Of a stretch of DNA of 64,000 bases, positions 58,131-64,000 are shown piece after piece. Origin of the DNA: Devosia naphthalenivorans (lineage in GTDB: Bacteria; Pseudomonadota; Alphaproteobacteria; Rhizobiales; Devosiaceae); NCBI RefSeq assembly GCF_003056355.1, contig NZ_PYVW01000007.1, forward strand, positions 62,001 to 126,000. The letters are read 5' to 3'. Position 1 is the stretch's first letter. Each line of letters starts with the position of its first letter. The position numbers and the translations under genes are program-made. Below the pieces are notes generated by a model, which ran no database searches, had not been told where the DNA came from, and saw only the letters and a list, made by a program, of their open reading frames with translations.

Positions 58131-60272
58131 ATGACGTCGTCCTCTCGCCGCGCCATAACCCGGCTGCTGCTCATCACCACGGCCCTGGCTCCCATGGGTG
58201 CAGCCCATGCCCAGAGCCAACTCATTGCTCTGGGCGAAATCGTGGTCGAGGCTGACGGCGAAACCGGCGAAGGCTACGCCGCTGTTTCCACCACGGCAGG
58301 GTCCAAGCTGGCTTTGGCCGTCAGTGAAGTGCCGCAATCGGTCTCGGTGGTGACGCGGGAGCAGCTTGATCAATATCCCGGCGCCAAGGCAGACGAGACT
58401 CTGCGCTATTCTGCCGGCGTGAACCCATCGACCTATGGCACCGATGCTGATACCGACTGGCTCTATGTCCGCGGCTTCCAGGCCGACCAGAGCGGCATGT
58501 TCCTCGACAATCTGCCGCTCTACCAGACCGGCTTCGGCACCTTCCTGGTTGATCCCTTCCTGCTGGAGCGGATCGAAGTGCTGAAGGGCCCTGCATCGGT
58601 GCTTTACGGCGGCGCCAATGTCGGCGGCATCGTCAATTATGTCAGCAAGCGTCCCAATGGCGAGCGGTTCCTGCGCACGGAAGCCGGCGTCAACAATTTC
58701 GGCAATGCCTATGTCGGCCTCGACGGGGGCGACGTGCTGGCCGATGGCGATCTGTCCTATCGCGTCACCGGCAAGCTTTCGGGTGGCAGCTGGGAGACCG
58801 ACGACGCCCAGGATCTGCGCGGCAATGTGCTGGGTAGCGTCAAGTGGACGCCCAGCGAAGCCACGGCGATCACCGTTTACGGCTCTTACCAGAACGTCGG
58901 CCTTGACCATACCTCGACCGGCTTCCTGCCCTATTTTGGCACGCAGGTGGATACGACTGATGGCGTTCGTATCCCGCGCGACCTCAACTATGGCGAGCCG
59001 GATGCCGACCATTACGACCGCCAGCAGATCATGATCGGCTACGAACTCGAGCACGAGATCAATGGCGACTGGACCGTCCGGCAGAACGCGCGCTATGCCA
59101 CCGTCGATCTGACGGAAGAATTCGTCTACGGCAACGGCAATCTCATCGGCACCGAACTGCCGCGCATCCGCTTCGGCCACGATACCGAAGTGGGCACGAT
59201 CAGCATCGACAATCAGCTTGAAGGCAAATTCGACACCGGTCTGCTGGAGCATCGCCTGCTGGTCGGCCTCGACTACAAGAACTACCACATCGACCAGAGC
59301 CAGGCTGTCAATAACTGGCTGACGCCGGTGCCGCCGATTGACGTGTTCAATCCGGTTTATGGCGCCGCCCTGCCGCCACTGGCTGCACCCTATCTCGACA
59401 ACGAAATCTCGCTCAACCAGCTTGGCGTCTACGTTCAGGACCAGATCCGGCTGGATGACCTCATCCTGACGCTCAATGGGCGCTACGATCACGTCCGGAC
59501 CGATCTGGACAACTTTGTCAACGGCACCTCGACCGGCCGTGAGGAAGGCAACTTCACCGGACGCGTGGGCCTGGGCTATGAATTCGACAATGGCCTGACG
59601 CCCTATGTGAGCTATGCCACCTCGTTCAATCCGACGGTTTCGACCGATGTGGACGGCAATCTGCTGCGCAGCGAAACGGGCGAGCAGTGGGAAGCTGGCG
59701 TCAAATACGCGCCCGACTTCTTCGATGGGCTGATCACCGCGTCGGTTTTCAACATCGAGCGCGCCAATGTATCGGGTCCCGATCCATTGTTCCCCGGCAC
59801 GCAGGCCGCCATCGGCACCGTCAACCTATGGGGCGCGGAACTTGAAGCGGCCGCCAATGTGGGCGACTTCACCGTCAAAGGTGCATTGACCCTCCTCGAA
59901 GCCGAAGTGCTGGAATCTGCCGGCTCGGCGTTCGATCCGGTCCCTGCCGGCAATTCGCCGGTGCAGATCCCCGAGCTCACGGCATCGCTCTCGGTCGAAT
60001 ACACCATCCCCGAAGGTGCGCTGGAAGGCGTTGCGGTCGGGGCTGGCATGCGCTATCTCGGCGAAAGCTGGGCTGACAATGCCAACACCACCCGGGTCCA
60101 TGACGTCGCGTTGTTCGACGCGAGCCTGCGTTACAAAAAGGACGATTGGGGCGTGGCTCTTACCGTCTCCAACATCTTCGACACCTCCTATGTGTCCAGC
60201 TGCCAGTCGCTCACCTCGTGTGGTTATGGCGCTGGCCGCACGGCGACGCTGAGCGTGCACAAGAGCTGGTAA
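58131..60272 (+). CDS. TonB-dependent siderophore receptor
   Basis: A 713-residue outer-membrane receptor. Signal peptide RRAITRLLLITTALAPMGAA to about AQS. The plug has VSEVPQSVSVVTREQLDQYP, the LYVRGFQADQSGMFLDNLPL segment and LERIEVLKGPASVLYGGANV, the pattern of the ferrichrome/ferrioxamine-type receptors. The barrel ends TATLSVHKSW with a C-terminal Trp. ATG at 58131 gives the signal peptide; the frame is open 54 codons upstream. Probably imports a hydroxamate-type xenosiderophore, as no siderophore synthesis genes are present. Confidence 0.92.
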   Translation: MTSSSRRAITRLLLITTALAPMGAAHAQSQLIALGEIVVEADGETGEGYAAVSTTAGSKLALAVSEVPQSVSVVTREQLDQYPGAKADETLRYSAGVNPSTYGTDADTDWLYVRGFQADQSGMFLDNLPLYQTGFGTFLVDPFLLERIEVLKGPASVLYGGANVGGIVNYVSKRPNGERFLRTEAGVNNFGNAYVGLDGGDVLADGDLSYRVTGKLSGGSWETDDAQDLRGNVLGSVKWTPSEATAITVYGSYQNVGLDHTSTGFLPYFGTQVDTTDGVRIPRDLNYGEPDADHYDRQQIMIGYELEHEINGDWTVRQNARYATVDLTEEFVYGNGNLIGTELPRIRFGHDTEVGTISIDNQLEGKFDTGLLEHRLLVGLDYKNYHIDQSQAVNNWLTPVPPIDVFNPVYGAALPPLAAPYLDNEISLNQLGVYVQDQIRLDDLILTLNGRYDHVRTDLDNFVNGTSTGREEGNFTGRVGLGYEFDNGLTPYVSYATSFNPTVSTDVDGNLLRSETGEQWEAGVKYAPDFFDGLITASVFNIERANVSGPDPLFPGTQAAIGTVNLWGAELEAAANVGDFTVKGALTLLEAEVLESAGSAFDPVPAGNSPVQIPELTASLSVEYTIPEGALEGVAVGAGMRYLGESWADNANTTRVHDVALFDASLRYKKDDWGVALTVSNIFDTSYVSSCQSLTSCGYGAGRTATLSVHKSW

Positions 60273-60296
60273 CAGCTCACTGGCACTGACAATCAC

Positions 60297-60330
60297 GGAT
60301 GTTCCGGTCGCTGCGGCGGCCGGAACATCC
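60297..60330 (+). terminator. Strong hairpin between the receptor and exbB
   Basis: An 11-bp stem GGATGTTCCGG (60297-60307) with CCGGAACATCC (60320-60330), 12-nt loop, no T-run. It may weaken read-through into exbB-exbD-tonB, which lies 20 bp further. Confidence 0.6.
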
Positions 60331-60350
60331 ATTTCCAAGGTAGCCGGTCC

Positions 60351-61169
60351 ATGCCGTTCAATATTGTCCTTCGTTCAAGCTGGCTAATTGCAGCACTCGG
60401 CCTGCCGCTGCTCACGACTTCACCTGCCTGGGCGCAGGACGCGCTTGAAGGCGCCAGCGTCGTATCGGCGAACCTGCCGCATGATCTGTCGCCCTGGGCC
60501 ATGTTCATGGCGGCCGACTATGTGGTCAAAGCGGTGATGATCGGCTTGGCCTTCGCCTCGGTGCTGACTTGGATCATCCTCGTCGCCAAGGTGCTCGAGA
60601 TCGCCGGCGCCACGCGGCGGATGCGCCGGACGCTCAGGCTGGTCAGCGATGCCCGATCACTGGACGAAGCCCTCCAGGCGGCGCAAAAACAGCGCGGCAC
60701 CGGCACGTTGCTGCTGCGCGCAGCCGAGGGCGAAGTGTTGCTGTCGCAGGATGCGTTGGACAATGCGGGCGGGGATGGCCTCAAGGATCGGGTCGCATCT
60801 CGTCTCGCGCGGCTGCAGGCGGCAGCCGGCCGCAGGCTGTCGCGCGGCACAGGCGTATTGGCAACCATCGGCTCGACCGCCCCGTTTGTCGGCCTGTTTG
60901 GAACCGTGTGGGGCATCATGAACGCCTTTATCGGCATCTCCCAGGCCCAGACCACCAATCTGGCAGTGGTTGCACCCGGCATCGCCGAGGCATTGCTGGC
61001 CACCGCCATCGGCCTTGTGGCCGCCATTCCGGCAGTGGTCATCTACAACGTCTTCTCCCGCTCGATCACCGGCTATCGGCAATTGGTGGCGGACGTGACC
61101 GCGGGCATCGAGCGACTGGTGTCGCGCGACCTGGATTATCGCGTGGCTCCCGCCGGGGATCAGCGCTGA
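60351..61169 (+). CDS. exbB: ExbB, TonB-system motor protein
   Basis: A 272-residue inner-membrane protein of the MotA/TolQ/ExbB family. An N-terminal signal sequence (SSWLIAALGLPLLTTSPAWA) is typical of alphaproteobacterial ExbB. Three helices follow; the conserved core is GTGVLATIGSTAPFVGLFGT and VWGIMNAFIGISQAQ, then IAEALLATAIGLVAAIPAVV. It uses the proton gradient with ExbD to drive TonB. ExbD follows with a one-base overlap. Confidence 0.92.
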   Translation: MPFNIVLRSSWLIAALGLPLLTTSPAWAQDALEGASVVSANLPHDLSPWAMFMAADYVVKAVMIGLAFASVLTWIILVAKVLEIAGATRRMRRTLRLVSDARSLDEALQAAQKQRGTGTLLLRAAEGEVLLSQDALDNAGGDGLKDRVASRLARLQAAAGRRLSRGTGVLATIGSTAPFVGLFGTVWGIMNAFIGISQAQTTNLAVVAPGIAEALLATAIGLVAAIPAVVIYNVFSRSITGYRQLVADVTAGIERLVSRDLDYRVAPAGDQR

Positions 61170-61624
61170 TGGCCGGCCGCATCCGCGAGAGCGGAGGAGA
61201 CGAGGACGACCTCGCCGAACAGCACGAGATCAACGTCACTCCGTTCATTGACGTCATTCTCGTGCTGCTGATCATCTTCATGGTCGCCGCTCCGTTGGCG
61301 ACCGTCGACATCAATGTCGACCTGCCACCCTCGAGCGCCACCTCGCAGGCGCGCCCCGATGAGCCAATTTACGTGACCCTGCTCGATGATCTGTCGCTGA
61401 CCATCGGCAATGAAGCGGTCAGCCGGGACAATCTTGGTCCGGCGCTTGATGCCCTCACCGGCAGCGATCGCGAGCAGCGCATGTTTCTGCGCGCCGACAA
61501 GGCGGTGCCTTATGGCGAGTTGATGGCCCTGCTCAACCAGTTGCGAGCGGCGGGATACCTCAAGGTAGCGTTGGTGGGGCTCGAGACGGCTCCCGCGGTT
61601 GCGGAGGGGCAAGCGGGTCCATGA
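61169..61624 (+). CDS. exbD: ExbD, TonB-system motor protein
   Basis: A 151-residue protein with one N-terminal membrane helix (INVTPFIDVILVLLIIFMVA) that contains the essential Asp28. The periplasmic part DLPPSSATSQARPDEPIYVT to the end has the usual ExbD fold. Start ATG at 61169 shares one base with the exbB stop; the tonB start overlaps its stop (ATGA). Confidence 0.92.
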   Translation: MAGRIRESGGDEDDLAEQHEINVTPFIDVILVLLIIFMVAAPLATVDINVDLPPSSATSQARPDEPIYVTLLDDLSLTIGNEAVSRDNLGPALDALTGSDREQRMFLRADKAVPYGELMALLNQLRAAGYLKVALVGLETAPAVAEGQAGP

Positions 61625-62535
61625 CACGTCCCGGTCAGGTCGATACGGCGGCTTTCGGACGTGTCACCGCGGGTGATATCGCGCGGTGGGCGTTTGCATT
61701 TGTCCTTGTGGCGGGTGCGGCTGGCGCCGGCAGTGTGCTGGTGCAGCGTTGGAGCCCTCCGGCGCTGGCCATGCCGGGGGAAGAGCCGGCGATCCTGATT
61801 GACTTGGCGCCTGTCCCCGAACCCGTGGCGGAGACGCCACCGGAGCCCGAGATCGTCGAGCCGGAAGAGCCGCCGGCGGAGGAGCAGCCAGCCGAACCGG
61901 AGCCACCGCCTCCACCACCAACAGTTGAGCCCGAGCCTGAACCACCGGCGGTAGAACCACCGCCGCCGGAGCCCTTGGTCGAGCCGCCGCCTCCGCCCAT
62001 CGCTGAGCCGGAGCCAGCGCCTTTGCCGGAACCTGAGCCCGAACCAGAGCCGGAACCAGAGCCGGAAGGGATTGTTGCTGATGTACCGGCGCCCGTCACC
62101 ATGTCGGCGGAGTTGCGGAGGCGGCGCGAGGAGACCCCAATCACGCCTCGAACCCAGCCTCGGCGTGAGCCCGAGCCACCCGCCGCCGAGCCAGCCCAAC
62201 GGCCTCGGGCTGCCGCGACCCAGCCTGCCGCCGCCCCTGCTGCGAGCCGAATTTCTCCCGAGGAATGGCAATCGCAGGTGCTGCGGCAACTGGATCAGCG
62301 CAAGGTTTATCCGCGCGATGCCCGCCAGCGTGGCGAGGCCGGCTCCGTGCTGATTTCCTTTTCGGTGGACGGCAGCGGGCGGATCAGCGGCATCGGCGTG
62401 GCACGCTCGTCGGGCTTTCCATCCCTGGACCAGGCGGCCGTCGACACCGCGCGGGAAGCCTCGCCCTTGCCCGCGCCGCCAGCAAATCTGGTCGGCAGAG
62501 CACTGTCGGCCACTATAAGATTTGCGCTGCGATAG
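61621..62535 (+). CDS. tonB: TonB family protein
   Basis: A 304-residue energy transducer. One N-terminal helix (RWAFAFVLVAGAAGAGSVLV), a long Pro/Glu-rich periplasmic spacer (about 55-150, PEPEPEPEPEPE-type runs), a second Pro/Ala part, and the C-terminal TonB domain VLRQLDQRKVYPRDARQRGE, AGSVLISFSVDGSGRISGIG, ARSSGFPSLDQAAVDTARE. It could serve both the siderophore and the haem receptor, the latter having no TonB gene beside it in the window. Confidence 0.9.
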   Translation: MTRPGQVDTAAFGRVTAGDIARWAFAFVLVAGAAGAGSVLVQRWSPPALAMPGEEPAILIDLAPVPEPVAETPPEPEIVEPEEPPAEEQPAEPEPPPPPPTVEPEPEPPAVEPPPPEPLVEPPPPPIAEPEPAPLPEPEPEPEPEPEPEGIVADVPAPVTMSAELRRRREETPITPRTQPRREPEPPAAEPAQRPRAAATQPAAAPAASRISPEEWQSQVLRQLDQRKVYPRDARQRGEAGSVLISFSVDGSGRISGIGVARSSGFPSLDQAAVDTAREASPLPAPPANLVGRALSATIRFALR

Positions 62536-62560
62536 AGCCTGTGCGCTACAGCCGAGTGAT

Positions 62561-63466
62561 CTACGCGACATTGTCTCGCGCGTATTGGGTGGGAGGCACT
62601 CCGACAAAGCGCGTAAACGCAACACTGAACGCGCTGGCCGATCCATAGCCGACACGTTCCGCGATCTGCTTCATCCCGCCCTCCCGCCGGCGCAGCAGGT
62701 TCTTTGCCAGAGCCATCCGCCACGACAGCAGGTACTCCATCGGCGATACCCCAACTTCCTTGCGGAACCTGTCGAAAAACACCGAGCGTGAAAGGGCGGC
62801 CTCATTCGCGAACTGCTCCACCGTCCATTGCCGTGCGGGCTCTTCATGCATGCGGCGGATGGCGGTGGCGAGGCGAGCGTCTGCCAGCCCTCGCACCAGG
62901 CCGGGTGACGCCATGTTGTCCGATGCGGAGCGGAGGGCTTCGATGAGCAACACCTGCAACAGCCGTTCAAGCACCATTTCACGGGCAGGACGATTATCCT
63001 GCGCCTCACTTCGGATCAGTTGCACGATCATGGGCAGGCGCTGCTGCCCACGCACATGGATAAGCCGGGGCAGCAACGCGACGAGGAGCGCGGCATCGGG
63101 CGATCCGAACGCCAGTCGCCCCACCAGGATGCGCATATTGGGCAAGCCATCCGGGTCGCCATGGCGCGTCTCGTCGCCCAGTTTGGTGACGGCGAGCGGG
63201 TCACCTATGCTGCCCTCGCTGCCTTGCTCGGTGCTCACCATGGTGAACCGTTGGGCTGCGGGAACCAGGATGAAATCGTTCTGCGCCAGATCGAGGTCGC
63301 CCAGTCCCTCGATCGAGATCCGGGTTGATCCTTCAAGGATCAGGCAAAACAGCGGCTCCCCATTGCCGGAGCTTTCCACTCGCCACGCACCGGAGCCGCT
63401 GGCGGCTTTCGAAAACGGCAAGCTCGGCTGCAGCAAGGCGACGACTTCGGCAAAGGGATCGGTCAT
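62561..63466 (-). CDS. AraC family transcriptional regulator
   Basis: A 301-residue AraC-type regulator of the kind with a cupin-6 N-terminal domain (LFCLILEGSTRISIEGLGDL, then FILVPAAQRFTMVS). The C-terminal helix-turn-helix pair is RQWTVEQFANEAALSRSVFF and RREGGMKQIAERVGYGSASA. It is divergent from a short-chain dehydrogenase gene, its likely target. The two are 98 bp apart. Confidence 0.88.
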   Translation of the reverse strand: MTDPFAEVVALLQPSLPFSKAASGSGAWRVESSGNGEPLFCLILEGSTRISIEGLGDLDLAQNDFILVPAAQRFTMVSTEQGSEGSIGDPLAVTKLGDETRHGDPDGLPNMRILVGRLAFGSPDAALLVALLPRLIHVRGQQRLPMIVQLIRSEAQDNRPAREMVLERLLQVLLIEALRSASDNMASPGLVRGLADARLATAIRRMHEEPARQWTVEQFANEAALSRSVFFDRFRKEVGVSPMEYLLSWRMALAKNLLRRREGGMKQIAERVGYGSASAFSVAFTRFVGVPPTQYARDNVA

Positions 63467-63564
63467 TCCGGACTATCTCAAATGGAAGCTGGACGATCCA
63501 ATATAGAAAGTCTTGCCCCCGAGGTCCACATCGGTGTCGTGCAATGCCACCAAAGGAACTCGCC

Positions 63565-64000
63565 ATGAAGACCGTACAGATTACCGGCTGCTCGTCTGGC
63601 TTCGGCCTCGATATCGCTAAATATTTCCTCGCACGCGATTGGAAGGTTATCGCGACGATGCGCACGCCGCGCGGAGATATCCTCCCGCCATCGGACAATC
63701 TGCTCATCCTGCCGCTCGATGTCACCAGCGACGAGAGCGTGCGCAATGCCGTCGATGCGGCCGGACCGATCGATGTCCTGGTCAACAACGCCGGCATCGG
63801 TTGGCTCAATGCGCTTGAAGGAACGCCGATAGATGTCGCGCGCGAAATTTTCGAAACCAATACGCTGGGGACCATGCGAATGACCCAGGCTGTGCTGCCC
63901 CAGTTCCGGGAACGAAAGTCCGGCATGGTCATCAACGTCACCTCGAGCGTGACCCTGAAACCCTTGCCATTGCTGTCGGTTTATACGGCCAGCAAGGCGG
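63565..64000 (+). CDS. Short-chain dehydrogenase (partial, cut by the right edge)
   Basis: The first 145 codons of an SDR oxidoreductase. Cofactor motif ITGCSSGFGLDIAKYFLA, NNAGIG (LVNNAGIGWLNALEG), catalytic Ser in VINVTSSVTL and YTASKA at the edge. Start ATG with AAGGA upstream. Divergent from the AraC-type gene and probably controlled by it. The substrate is unknown. Confidence 0.88.
   Translation, partial: MKTVQITGCSSGFGLDIAKYFLARDWKVIATMRTPRGDILPPSDNLLILPLDVTSDESVRNAVDAAGPIDVLVNNAGIGWLNALEGTPIDVAREIFETNTLGTMRMTQAVLPQFRERKSGMVINVTSSVTLKPLPLLSVYTASKA

Noticed and set aside
61800-62100. Gly/Ser-rich reverse-strand protein opposite the TonB spacer
   Set aside because: It is the antisense of Pro/Glu codon repeats in tonB.
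1-64000. tRNA genes, CRISPR arrays, insertion sequences, prophage
   Set aside because: No cloverleaf-like T-loop sequences, no regularly spaced repeats, and no transposase, integrase or phage genes were seen.

Overview
The window is high-GC DNA (roughly 60-65 % by eye), densely packed with genes. It looks like a chromosome segment of an alphaproteobacterium of the order Hyphomicrobiales, probably Devosia-like. The main reasons are the hmuPSTU/hmuR haem locus, iron boxes of the RirA type (TGA-N9-TCA), promoters of the alphaproteobacterial EcfG stress type (GGAAC-16/17 nt-CGTT), a chemoreceptor ending in EEWNEF, and dispersed palindromic repeats. The genus is an inference. No tRNA, rRNA, CRISPR array or insertion sequence was seen.

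Layout. 1-5.0 kb: haem uptake (hmuP-S-T-U on the minus strand, cut by the left edge) divergent from a TonB-dependent haem receptor. 5-11 kb: a DUF6894-like protein, glycogen debranching enzyme, a GlsB/YeaQ stress membrane protein, a YidB-like protein, and an AI-2E-type permease with a long C-terminal extension ending in a GAF-like domain. 11.4-21.3 kb: the most unusual locus, a plus-strand operon of HAD-UbiA fusion, GtrA, DprE1-like oxidase, DprE2-like reductase and three tandem paralogous GT-C-like membrane proteins, meeting a GT87-like gene tail to tail. It reads as a decaprenyl-phosphoryl-arabinose type pathway feeding membrane glycosyltransferases outside the actinobacteria. 21.3-25.7 kb: stress genes (YghA-like SDR, three small hydrophilic proteins), NDH-2-like dehydrogenase and an HtrA-like protein whose catalytic triad is lost. 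25.7-30 kb: TauE/SafE exporter and a tripartite tricarboxylate transporter (tctABC). 30-37 kb: chemoreceptor, uracil-DNA glycosylase-like protein, O-acetylhomoserine sulfhydrylase, three tandem rnk-like genes and a YjhX-like gene. 37-40.2 kb: a sulfur-transfer operon (rhodanese, YeeE/YedE, a Pro/Cys repeat protein, a DUF6969-like protein). 40.2-50.2 kb: a sugar-acid locus (LacI, arabonate-type dehydratase, DapA-family enzyme, RraA-like protein, YtfQRT-YjfF furanose transporter, GntR/FCD regulator). 50.4-52.1 kb: a small secreted protein, an L,D-transpeptidase and a PPOX-fold protein. 52.2-62.5 kb: a siderophore uptake system (siderophore-interacting protein, two permeases, ATPase, binding protein, AraC regulator, receptor, exbB-exbD-tonB). 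62.5-64 kb: an AraC regulator divergent from an SDR cut by the right edge.

How the genes work together. Two iron systems, haem and siderophore, share sequence-level iron-box candidates: four TGA-N9-TCA boxes sit in the promoter regions of hmuP/hmuR, the siderophore operon, its AraC gene and its receptor. One complete TonB-ExbB-ExbD motor is present and could energise both receptors. The sugar-acid locus has a LacI gene divergent from the catabolic genes, with a perfect 16-bp palindrome over the predicted -10. EcfG-like promoters precede the glsB-like gene and the small hydrophilic protein operon, and a weaker match precedes the arabinose-lipid operon.
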